A stretch of 64,000 nucleotides of DNA from Mucidula mucida (lineage: Eukaryota; Basidiomycota; Agaricomycetes; Agaricales; Physalacriaceae): positions 124,001 through 188,000 of the forward strand of contig JADNYV010000020.1 of NCBI GenBank assembly GCA_015501055.1. Reading direction: 5' to 3'. The notes beneath the pieces were generated by a model that did no database searches, was not told the origin of the DNA, and saw only the letters and a list, made by a program, of their open reading frames with translations. The translations under genes were made by a program, and so were the position numbers. This document shows positions 38,649 to 48,523 of the stretch, in pieces. Each line of letters opens with the position of its first letter. Position 1 is the stretch's first letter.

Positions 38649-40391
38649 ATGTCGACACAATCCACCGCGCAGCTGTTGGTCGAGGCAGACTCGGCCTCCA
38701 AGACAGACATCAAACGCGCCGAGGCTTTGTACAGGCAGATCTTGTCGTCGTCGACCTCGACACCGAGCACATCATCGGAAGATGTCCAACAGCAAAAGGC
38801 GCAGACCTTGAGGGACCAGGAGACGGCACTGATCAATCTTGGACAGCTATACCGAGATCAAAAGTGACTTTCATTCGCATGCTTTTTGAATGAGCTAACA
38901 CTTGTCGAAGGAATGCAAAAGGTGTCGCCGAGGTCATTACTTTATCGCGGTCGTTCATGTCATCAACGGCAAAGGCAAAGACTGCCAAGCTCAGTGCGCA
39001 CCTTCATCTCTCCTCCATTCTTACGGTCTCTCAACGGGTAGCAGTTCGAACCCTCTTGGATTACTTCAATACCATTCCCAACAGCCAACAGATTCAAATG
39101 ACCGTGTTGAACGATAACATAGACTGGGCGAAACGAGAGAAACGTATATTCTTGAAGCACAGCTTGGAGACAAGACTGGTTGGGCTGTATGTCCATTTGA
39201 CTCTCAGATATTTCCTGTCCTGACCTTGATTCGCAGTCAACTTGAAGCCCTGCAATTCAAGCCTGCTCTCGTTATGATTGACTCGCTATTGACAGAATTG
39301 AAGCGTCTCGATGACAAGATGGTTTTAACCGAAGTTCATTTGCTTGAAAGTCGCGTGTATCGAGGGATCGGAAACCTTCCTAAAGCCAAGGTGGCGCTCA
39401 TACTTGCGCGCGCAACCTCTTGCTCATACTTCGATATAGGCAGCCTTGACCTCTTCGCGTACAGCTGCCAATTCTATATACTGCCCACCGTTCTTGCAAG
39501 CCTCGCTGGATTTGCAATCCGGTACGTCTATCGCCCTGTTTACAGCTTTTTTAACATCATGCCCTAGGCATTCTACACGCGGAAGACAAGGACTACACGA
39601 CTGCTTATTCTTACTTCTTTGAAGCATTCGAGCATTTGTCATCACAAGGCGAAGATGACGGCAAGGCTTTGGGCGCGCTCAAATACATGCTATTATGCAA
39701 GGTCATGCTCAACCTGGTCAGTCCCCATTTTGGGTTGCAGAGGCATGCCTCATTGTAAATGTAGCCCGAAGATGTGACATCATTGCTGTCCATCAAGCTT
39801 GCCGTCAAATACGCGCAGCTGAGGGAGGTCGAGAGCATTCGTGCAGTGGCGCGAGCTCATCAAGACCGAAACCTTGCTGATTTTCAGAAAGCCTTGAGAG
39901 ATTATAGAGACGGTTCGTAATGTATAATCGACTTGTACTGTAACTTGACATCTCCTCAGAATTATCTTCCGACCCTACCATCAGGTCACACCTTGCTGCT
40001 CTCTATGATACACTGTTGGAACAAAATCTACTGCGCATCGTGGAGCCGTATTCAGTCGTTGAGCTAGAGTATGTCGCCGAGTGTGTGGGACAGGGCCGGC
40101 AAGCCGTTGAGGCGAAGTACATCTCCTCCGAAAGAAACTCGTTCATTCCCTGAATCATCGTTAGATTGTCACAGATGATCCTGGACAAAGTCTTTCACGG
40201 CGTCCTGGACCAAGGTCGCGGATGTCTGCTTGTATTCGACGAGCCTAAACCCGATGTAAGTTTCTGATCGATGCCATCTCCAGCACAACTTATGGATACT
40301 TTAGAACACGTACACCGCTGCTATTGAGACGCTTGAACAGGTTGGAAAGGTCGTGGAGTCGTTATATGCGAAGACTGTAAAAATAGCTTGA
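38649..40391 (+). CDS. RPN6: 26S proteasome lid subunit Rpn6 (PSMD11)
   Basis: Starts at ATG 38649 ([20 protein letters not shown]). The N-terminal solenoid reads [20 protein letters not shown], then [31 protein letters not shown] and [15 protein letters not shown] helices with [40 protein letters not shown] and [19 protein letters not shown] follow. The PCI domain near 39980-40260 includes [20 protein letters not shown] and the winged-helix [20 protein letters not shown]. The C-terminus is [20 protein letters not shown]. Rpn6 clamps the lid to the 20S core. About eight exons with introns near 50 bases keep frame throughout. It is followed 82 bases later by a tRNA gene. Confidence 0.95.
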
Positions 40392-40473
40392 GATCATAGT
40401 TGAAGTATTTCCGGAATCGCTTCGTGACTTTGAGTTTAGGTCTGACATGTTGGCATGTTCCGCACTTAGCATG

Positions 40474-40552
40474 TCGGATATGGTGTAACGGCTAACATTA
40501 GCGCCTCTCATCAAAAACGCGCTAGCTCGGGGTTCGATTCCCCGTATCCGAA
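40474..40552 (+). tRNA. tRNA-Glu (anticodon CTC) with 7-base intron
   Basis: A full cloverleaf can be folded. The acceptor stem is 40474-40480 (TCGGATA) with 40545-40551 (TATCCGA), all seven pairs perfect, and the discriminator A is 40552. The D arm contains TGGTGTAACGG, which also serves as A box. The anticodon stem is AGCGC (40500-40504) with GCGCT (40519-40523); the anticodon CTC is at 40507-40509 preceded by T and followed by A. Eight bases lie between A37 and the 3' stem where one is expected, so a 7-base intron sits at the canonical position after base 37. The T arm is CGGGG-TTCGATT-CCCCG, and GGTTCGATTCC is the B box. Confidence 0.95.
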
Positions 40553-40575
40553 ACTTATGCAGTGATTGTACTGAC

Positions 40576-40580
40576 TTTTT
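40576..40580 (+). terminator. Pol III terminator T-run of tRNA-Glu
   Basis: Five consecutive T about 24 bases beyond the tRNA 3' end, a plausible RNA polymerase III stop. Confidence 0.5.
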
Positions 40581-41026
40581 GCAGCGAAGATTCATGAAAA
40601 CGTCGCTCTGAAGGTCTGGATCCCTGAAATACGGTTGTAAATTTCTCACGTGACCAGCGCCACACTTAGTCTTGGAAGGCAGAAGTCCTTGAATAATGGA
40701 AACGTACTCCGATGTGCTATAGACTTATTATTCATAACAAACGATACGGCTGCTCATGTGGTATAGCGTCAACAATGGACATGATCGTAAGCAGCAGACC
40801 TCGTGCATGTATGAACTTTAGCTCTAACGTTCACTTCGGAACTGCGGCGTCCCGTTGATCAAGTACAACACCAATTGCCTTTGTGACGATGACTACCCGC
40901 TGTTTGATCGAGCTTCCTTTGTTCGCTCGACAGTACCATGGCCACGCGATGGCCACTCGCCATTGTATATTGATTGCTCCTGCTAAATGACACTCAGCTC
41001 TTACCCCCTTCTCCTCTAACCCGGTC

Positions 41027-42511
41027 ATGGCAGAAAACTCCCACCGCGACTTATCCCGCAAACCGTCTCTGAAGACGTCGTTTAATACCTCTGGTATCCT
41101 TTTACCAAAAGCTTCTTCTGCAAACACCTCGATGGTCTCCCACAAGGCCACGATGTCGGCGATGTTGAAGGGTGCTAACACCTCAACGGCTATGACGAAT
41201 GTTAGTTTGAATATGTCGACTATCGCGGAGACGGCAGAGGGTGAGGAAGCCGCTGGCCCAAAGCAAGTGGCCACAGACCTCCTCCTCGCGAATAGGCATG
41301 TCTCCTTTCATCGGCTCGGCAACTTATGCCAATTATCTGATACAGGTATTCTCGTATCGAGAAGATCGGAGAAGGCACATATGGTGTGGTGTACAAAGCG
41401 CGCGACGAAATGACAAATACGATAGTGGCGCTCAAGAAGATTCGATTGGAGTACGAGGACGAGGGTGTGCCGAGTACAGCTATACGGGAGATCAGTTTAT
41501 TGAAAGAGTTGGGGAGAGCCAAAGGGCGGCATGTTGTTGGGTGGGTCTTTTCCCCTCCTTCACGTCGAATCAAAGCGCGTCCTGACGCGTAAATTGCAGT
41601 CTCCTCGACATTGTCCATGTTGAGCAGAAACTCTACCTCGTATGTGAATACCTGGACATGGACCTGAAGAAGTATATCGACAGGGCGAATAAGAACAGAA
41701 CACCCATCACAATGAGTATGACCAAAGTAGGTTTCTGTACATCTTCTCTCTACCGTCTTGACACGTTTCCCAGCGATTCACTCACCATATGATTCTCGGT
41801 CTTTTGTTCTGTCACATGCGCCGCATCCTTCATCGCGACCTGAAGCCACAGAACCTCCTGATCGACCGACACAATAACCTCAAACTCGCCGACTTTGGAC
41901 TCGCAAGAGCTTTTGGCGTGCCCATGAGAGCGTACACGCACGAGGTACAAGCCGTTTCTCCTCTCTTCTCTTAGGTTTGGCTGAACACGACTTCTAGGTA
42001 ATAACCCTCTGGTACCGTCCACCCGAAATACTCTTGGGTACACGGCACTACTCCCCCGCCATCGACCTCTGGAGCGTTGGAACCATCTTTGCAGAGATGG
42101 CCGCCCATGGAATGCCCCTCTTTCCTGGCGACTCGGAGATTGACCAGATCTTCAAGATATTCCGGTAGGCATCGATGGTGTCTTCTACTTTTCTTCCTTT
42201 GATTAATGAAGACGATTGTAGAATCATGGGAACCCCAGACTCGGAGATATGGCCGGGCATCGAGACGCTGCCAGACTACAAGGATACATTCCCTCGTTGG
42301 GCCATACAGGATATTACACGCGTCGTACCACGATTGTGCTCTGATGGAGTGGATCTGTTGCATGTTCGTATTTTTCTAAAGTGCGTCGAGGAATGTGCTA
42401 ATGCGGTAGTATCGGCAGCGTTTTCTTGAGTACAACCCCATCAAACGCATTTCTGCAAAGAGGGCATTGAAGCATCCGTATTTCTTCGAATACGGGTCGG
42501 ATTCGGAGTAA
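41027..42511 (+). CDS. PSTAIRE cyclin-dependent kinase (CDK1-like) with N-terminal extension
   Basis: Starts at ATG 41027 with about 90 Ser/Thr-rich residues ([20 protein letters not shown]) before the kinase core. The core has the Gly loop [15 protein letters not shown], the catalytic Lys in [14 protein letters not shown], the cyclin-binding helix [45 protein letters not shown] with the T-loop Thr, [11 protein letters not shown] and [20 protein letters not shown]. It ends [20 protein letters not shown] and SEIDQIF point to the Cdk1/Cdc28 group. Unusual features are the N-terminal extension, R-P-P-E in place of R-A-P-E, and G-T-I-F-A-E-M where Cdk1 has G-C. It may be a second, diverged CDK1 paralogue. 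The exon joining the extension to the core (41296-41345 intron) uses a GC donor. Other introns are GT-AG, about 50-60 bases. Confidence 0.88.
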
Positions 42512-42804
42512 ATGATTTGTATCATCATTAGACATCTGCAGCATATCTGTTCATCATTGTACTTTGTATTTTCAACCAACTTGACTAAAGCCTTGCACAT
42601 GAAATGAGGGTCCTTGAAAGCCCATGCCCGGGCTTCGCGGCTGAAAATTGTTCTCAAGGAGATGTAGTATAGGATAGATGATATACAACGGTAGATAGGA
42701 ATACGTAGCTAGCATAGTGGACAGCAGATGATGGTAGAAAACTTGGACAGATCGTAAGGTATACATAAGCGAATGACAGATCTTGTGTAGATCTACTGAG
42801 CGCG
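42512..42804. other. Short intergenic region between convergent genes
   Basis: About 290 bases between the CDK stop and the SRA-protein stop. Presumably 3' UTRs only; nothing else is recognised. Confidence 0.45.
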
Positions 42805-43544
42805 TCAAACTGTTCGACGCGCGAGAGGCGGCTGCCCAGAGACGCGCTGTTAACAACGGTTGTTAGCCATTCACCTCGGAAACCAAATATCTGCTCACCT
42901 CCAACTCGAATTTGAGCAACGCAAAGCTCCTCTTCGTTACTGGGTGCGGTTTGCTCGCATCCGTCCACCAATTCCTCACAGTATAGAGTCCGTCATATCG
43001 GTAGCCCATTTTGGGCGCGTACTCGCTGCGTGGGTCGGGTCCACGCAAGACGCGCACAGGTTTCCCGGTCTTGGTAGACATCTACAGTACGCGTAAGAAC
43101 GTATTTGGTTTGCAAGACAAAAAAAGAACCGACAATCAAACTCTTATTCATCGGATGATCCTCCGACTGGTCTTCGGTGGGATGCCCTGTGGGATTCCCA
43201 AAGTCGTCTGCCTGGCCGCCCGTACCGGTGTAGACAATTCTATCACCACGATCTTCGTCGTTGTAGCGGCCAGACAGACAGATGCTGTACGCGCCATACG
43301 GGCCAGGAGATATTCCAGCCTGGCTCTGGCGATGAACGCCTGCGGCAGAGGCACCTGTACTAATTGCCACTGTGAGCACGCGATAAAAAATAAAAAGTGC
43401 AACGACGTACCGATGTTCCCATACCTGACCGACGCGGGCAGTCTTGACGGCTCCATACACGTCCACAGTGGGACGCCGATTCTCAAACACGGAAGGATCA
43501 TACAACGCTGCATTTTCCATCAGGGATTTGCGTCGCGCTTCCAT
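42805..43544 (-). CDS. Stand-alone SRA/YDG domain protein
   Basis: Minus-strand gene starting at ATG 43544 (MEARRKSLMENAALYDPSVF). The SRA domain is nearly the whole protein: GQVWEHR, then AAGVHRQSQAGISPGPYGAY, SICLSGRYNDEDRGDRIVYT, GTGGQ, and after an intron TKTGKPVRVLRGPDPRSEYA, PKMGYRYDGLYTVRNWW, and FALLKFELERVSGQPPL across the 52-base intron 42847-42898, which ends the protein at 42805. SRA domains bind hemimethylated or methylated cytosine by base flipping in UHRF1 and plant SUVH proteins. Here there is no RING, PHD or SET domain. The length is about 195 residues. This fits fungal single-domain SRA proteins, whose role is not settled but could be reading 5-methylcytosine. Confidence 0.88.
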
Positions 43545-44083
43545 TATGAGCGTGTGGTTGGGAATTTAGTAGATTTTGGGAGATGGTGGTTGAGGATACG
43601 GTGACACAGCAGGGATCCTGTTTGATAAGGCGCGAAAAAGACCACTATGGGAATGCAAAGGCAGCAGGTTCAAGAGCAAAGGTAGCAAACAGAATGGCAA
43701 GATGAAAGGAGTCGATTTCGCAGATGATTTTATGGCCGAAAGCTTTCGCGAATATTCGACGCCCGCGCTGGCCCTTCAGCTCCACTGAACTCAATATCGG
43801 ATAGATTTCTTTGTTGACACGACATTGTGTACAGTAGTATCGGTGTTTCCGTATTTACCAAAGAAACACATAGGACGAAAGGTCAGCTTCACAAAGATGA
43901 TAATATAAAGGGTCTGAGAAACTTTGTAGCATGAAGACTAAACATGTCATTGTATATCAATACACACTCTCAGGGAATCAAGTCCACATTATACAGATTG
44001 CAGATTGCCCACAGGAATTCCGTTCGGTCTAAGGAGAAGGAAGGAGAGGATGATGATAACAAGGGGTATCATGTCTCCGGGGT
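43545..44083. other. Intergenic region upstream of SRA gene
   Basis: About 540 bases holding the SRA promoter and the 3' region of GAL10. No gene or repeat recognised. Confidence 0.45.
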
Positions 44084-45616
44084 TCACTTGCGCGAAAACA
44101 GACGCAACACCCAATCTACATATGAGCCAGACGCAGGCTCTGCTGTCGCATAACCATTTTGGTTGTTGTGTTGCCAATTCCACAGATCCCGGCACATCGC
44201 TGTCAAATCCGCATCTGCTTTGAAACCGAGCTCTCGTTCGGCCAGTGCAGGATCGGCTGTCAAATTCGGGACGTCACCACGACTGTCGTTCACGTTAGCA
44301 ATGAGGTGCGAACATCATGAACTATGAAGATTTACCGCCTTGCTACGACGCTGGTTTTATAGTCAGTGCCTGTCGCTACCTTCATGGCGTCCACGATCTG
44401 GCGTACGCTGAAGCCTTGCCCGCGGCCAAGGTTATATGCCTTGTAGCGCACATCATTCTGGTAGATCACATTCGGACTGGGAACAAGCGCCTCGAGGGCA
44501 AGAACATGCCCACAAGCAAGATCCATGACATGTATATAGTCGCGAACACACGTTCCATCACTAGGGTCCATTTAGCAAGGAATGAATAGTACGAGAATGG
44601 GAGTACCTACTCTGTGGGATAATCGTCTCCAAAAACATTGAGAACTGTTTCCTGCACGCGACCGACTGCCATTTGTGCGAGTAAAGGTAACAAATTTCCA
44701 GGTCGTCCACGGGGGTCCTCCCTATACGACCAGAGGGATGTGCGCCAGCGGGACTGTCGGTTTACATTCGTTTAGCAATATGGAGACTCGGATGGTCAAT
44801 TGCTTACTTGAAGTACCGCAGAGAGATGCCCTGCCATTTATCAGGTTCGGCTTCATGTATGCATGAGATACTGGCAATGAACAAAAAATCGTGTACCTTT
44901 GCAAAGATCCTCAATAATCATCTCGCACATAACCTTAGTACGGCCATATGGGCTGTCCGCTTTCAGGCGAGTAGTCTCGGGGATAGGGACCTCGGGAGGG
45001 GTACCGTACACGGTAGCTGACGAGGAATACACTATCCGGGTACAGTCGAATTCTGACATCGTTTGGAGCAGAGACACAGTGGCGCTGACGTTGTTTTGGT
45101 AATAGGTCAAGGGCTTCTCTGATGATTCGCCAACAGCCTTGTAAGCCTACAAGTTGAACAGAGAAGTCGAATCATAGCTCCATATCAAAAAGGAGAAGCG
45201 TACTGCAAAGTGAATCACGCCCCATATTCCACCTCGACCATATTGGCGAAACACAGCGCGGGTAGCTTCCGAATCAGTCAAATCGCACTCGTGCACGTCA
45301 ATCTTTGTAGATTCTATGTCCTGTGGGGATGCATCCGAAGGCAAATCGTCTCGTGAAAGGTTAGACACCGCGTCGAGAGCTTCGGGCAGCGAGTTGTGGT
45401 AGTTGTCTATTGATATGACTTTGTACCGGCGAGTTTTCTGGAGCGAGTATATGACATGAGTACCTGTAACCAACGGTCAGCCCAGGCTGATAGGTCAAAA
45501 GGAGAACCTGCCAATGTACCCCGACCCTCCAGTGACCAATACGTTCTAGAGTTCAGTGAGCGCGATATGGGAGCCATGAAGCTCACGATACAGACCAGTA
45601 AGGGAGATGTAGCCAT
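44084..45616 (-). CDS. GAL10: UDP-glucose 4-epimerase
   Basis: Minus-strand gene. ATG 45616 opens a seven-codon first exon (MATSPLL); a 50-base intron then joins [12 protein letters not shown], the NAD-binding GxxGxxG. Later exons give [36 protein letters not shown], the catalytic SSSATVYG, and [18 protein letters not shown] with the YxxxK pair. [39 protein letters not shown] and [20 protein letters not shown] follow, ending WVLRLFSRK. It interconverts UDP-glucose and UDP-galactose in the Leloir pathway. Yeast Gal10 has a C-terminal mutarotase domain; here the protein stops after the epimerase, as in most filamentous fungi. About six introns of 50-60 bases. Confidence 0.93.
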
Positions 45617-45989
45617 TGTTGACGGACAACGACGGTAACGACTGTGTGGGGCTTCAATTGAAAAGGGAGCGCGCGCAGCCATTTCCACCCACCCGTTTAT
45701 ATATGCGATCGCTTAGGAGCCGCCTCGCCAGTGCAATTTGGGTCCGGTTGCGATCACGAAAATTTCTTGTTCTTCATAACGAGGCATTGCAAGTGCATCT
45801 TGATCATGAATAGCTTCCTGGCCTCGAGCGATCGTGGTTTCAGAAAGGTGACACACATAAACTCCAAACTTCCTTGTCGGCTCGAAAGCTCAAGGCAAGA
45901 ACTTGATCGTGATGGGCGCAGGCAAGCCAAAGCCCTTGAATGCATTCACCTTAGTTGTATTTATACAGCAGTGTCGATATTGAATTTAG
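45617..45989. other. Intergenic region
   Basis: About 370 bases between the GAL10 start and the PIF1 stop, same strand. It must hold the GAL10 promoter; no other feature seen. Confidence 0.45.
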
Positions 45990-48285
45990 CTAATCCTCTG
46001 CATCGACCTTAATGGTCTCGAGCGTCTTGCTCCAGGCAATCACTTTAGGGTGGGCCATGACCTAGAACAGTGATATCAGAACCAGCACCGCAATCGTCAA
46101 AACAGGAACTGACTTTTGCTGGATTGAAGTGTAACACTTGCAAACCTTCTAATGAAGTGGCACGAGAAAGAGCTACATATGCTTGACCTATCGTCGATCT
46201 TATGAGACGTCAAAACAATAGCATGAACATGAAGGCTTACCTTTTTCGAAAACTTTGCTTAAATCCACCTTCACCCGGTCTAGGGTTTGGCCTTGAGATT
46301 TATGTATTGACATGGCCCATGCCAGTATGAGAGGGAGCTATACCAATGTCAGAGGCATATGTCACGACAGAGTCGAAATTGAAGGCATACCTGAGACCGA
46401 CTGACTTGGATTTCACCATTCGGCAGCTCAACCTTGGATAGTTCGGGAATGACCACCATACGACGTCGCGAGCCATTGGGGAGCATAAACTCGACTTCAG
46501 GGTAAGTTTGAGGCGACGTTAACGAGGCATTCCTTTTCCCCTTCGATGCAGGAGCGCCGGACTGTTCGTCCTCATCAGGCCTATTGGGATCTACGAAACG
46601 TATAACACGACCCATAGATCCGTTGACCAAGGTTTCGTCATGATTCTTGATTAGCATGACCTGTGGCAAAGTGTCAGGAACCATGGAATATTTTTACTTT
46701 CGTTCTCACCTGAGCGTTAAGGCGTAATACTAGTTTGTCGGGGGCCATAAAGTTTGCCAATAGCTTTTTACCAGCGTCGGTAGAAGCTAGTGGTCCTCCA
46801 TCAACGGCTGGATACGTACGCGATTCAGTATCTAAGTGGTGCAGGCGCCCGGAGTTGGATCTATCAACATCCTCGCGACGAGGGAACCTTAGGAGATGTC
46901 TTAGCTGAGTCAGACTTTTTGAAAGGAGAACACAAACAGCTCAGTGGGCCCTAGTCCATCCTCGTACTCGATACTTCTTGATAAGGATTGGAACTTGTTG
47001 ATTGAAGCCTGGGACAGACAACCAAATCGCATTTCGTTCAACATGTTAACGAATTCTAAGAAGGATCAGATTAAGAATATTGAGCGAAATTGTGTACCAA
47101 CGTTGATCGTGCTGTCGGAAAACTTTGGTCAGATTGAATGTTCTTTTGACGGTTTGGCTCCATAGCTTGGCTTCGAAAGCAAATTTGACAGTACCAGACT
47201 TGGTAACCGGAGGAAGTTGGAAAAAGTCGCCTGTGACGATGACCTACCACACAGTCAGCCTTTGTTGCCGAGATACAGATGCTTAAACGCATACCTGTAT
47301 ACCGCCAAAGGGTTCTACTCGTTTTCTGATCTTACTGCCAACCATTGACAGCTTGTCGAAGAAATCTCCGTCAACCATAGAAACTACGGCATTGTTAGGC
47401 CATAGAAATCACGGACTGTAGAAAGTATACCTTCATCGATAATCAAGACCTTTGTCCGTAACCACCGGCTCGCAGCCTTCCTATTCTTCTGCACCTTTCG
47501 TGCCAGCTCTTCAGCCTCTTCTAACGCCAGACCAACTCCAGCGAATGAGTGGATGGTGACACCCCCGATGTTACATGCAGCTATGCCTGCCAACGAAATG
47601 AGAGAATGGTTCCACAGCCGAAGGACTATACATACCTGTGGAAGCGGTGATAGCTACAGCATCAGTTGATTTAGCATGCTTCTTCCTCAAAGTCTTGATG
47701 ATTTCTCGTAACAGCACAGACTTTCCGGTGCCTATGCAGAACAGTCAGAAGACGCGTATATGCGCGAAAACCGCACATACCAGCACTACCAGTGTAAAAC
47801 ACGCTCTGTCCATCTTGGACGAGTGAAAGTATCGCCTTTTGCTCCTGGCTGAGGAAGACTTTGGCCACCTTCTGCGGACCGTTGCTCGTGGTCGTCTTTA
47901 CATCTTTGGTTCTAGCTGTTCCGGCTGACGAAGATGAGCGCACAAATTGCGTTGGTTCCAGCTCCTTCGGGATTTCCGTTCGCGGTCGCTTCGCAGGCAC
48001 TGAACTGAAATCCGGCGCCGGGTCGCTGGGTCGCTTGTTGAAAGCTTTTGAGGCAACAAGAGGCTGAGCGACGCCCTTAGTGAGCTGTGCAGGTTTCGAA
48101 GACATTCCTCTCAAAGCCTCCTCGATGTCCCTTAGGCGTTTCTGGGAGCCAGTGAGCGGCTTTGTCGGCTGGGATGGCGGACTGGGAGGCCAATCAATGT
48201 CGAGTGGCTGCGACGACGACGACGCTGAGAAGTCACGTTGCAGTGTGCGTAGGCCAGACTGAGCTGTTTTCTGGTTTGACGACAT
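45990..48285 (-). CDS. PIF1: PIF1-family 5'-3' DNA helicase
   Basis: Minus-strand gene from ATG 48285 ([20 protein letters not shown]) to the stop at 45990. A disordered N-terminus of about 140 residues precedes the helicase motifs: [20 protein letters not shown] (Q motif region), [17 protein letters not shown] (Walker A across an intron), [26 protein letters not shown] (Walker B), [11 protein letters not shown] (motif III), then [14 protein letters not shown] with [12 protein letters not shown], and [19 protein letters not shown] plus [11 protein letters not shown] (motifs V/VI). Pif1 helicases act on G-quadruplexes, telomeres, replication forks and mitochondrial DNA. The C-terminus is short ([13 protein letters not shown]). 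About nine introns. Confidence 0.93.
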
Positions 48286-48343
48286 GGTGGTCGGGAAGCT
48301 TATCGTACGCAAACACAAACAAATCTATAAACGGCCGTCGGCG

Positions 48344-48365
48344 ACGCGTCAATTGAGTCACGTGA
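48344..48365. promoter_or_regulatory. MCB-like and CACGTG sites upstream of PIF1
   Basis: ACGCGT at 48344-48349, the core of the MluI cell-cycle box that drives G1/S genes in yeasts, lies about 60 bases upstream of the PIF1 start. A palindromic TCACGTGA (E-box) follows at 48358-48365. Location fits a replication gene; function is inferred from motif match only. Confidence 0.35.
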
Positions 48366-48523
48366 TATGCACGAGACCCGCGTCGCCTGTTGCCAATTGG
48401 CATAAATCTGCGTATTCAAAAAGATCACCTCGTAAGCTAGAATGCAAATTTGATTCCATACAACTTATACAGTGTACTGATAATGTGACATACAATGCCA
48501 GATGATTGGAGTAAGGTTTGTGT

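Noticed and set aside
40831..41274. 147-codon minus-strand frame
   Set aside because: Antisense to the CDK N-terminal extension; no homology-like pattern, and splice and frame evidence support the plus strand.
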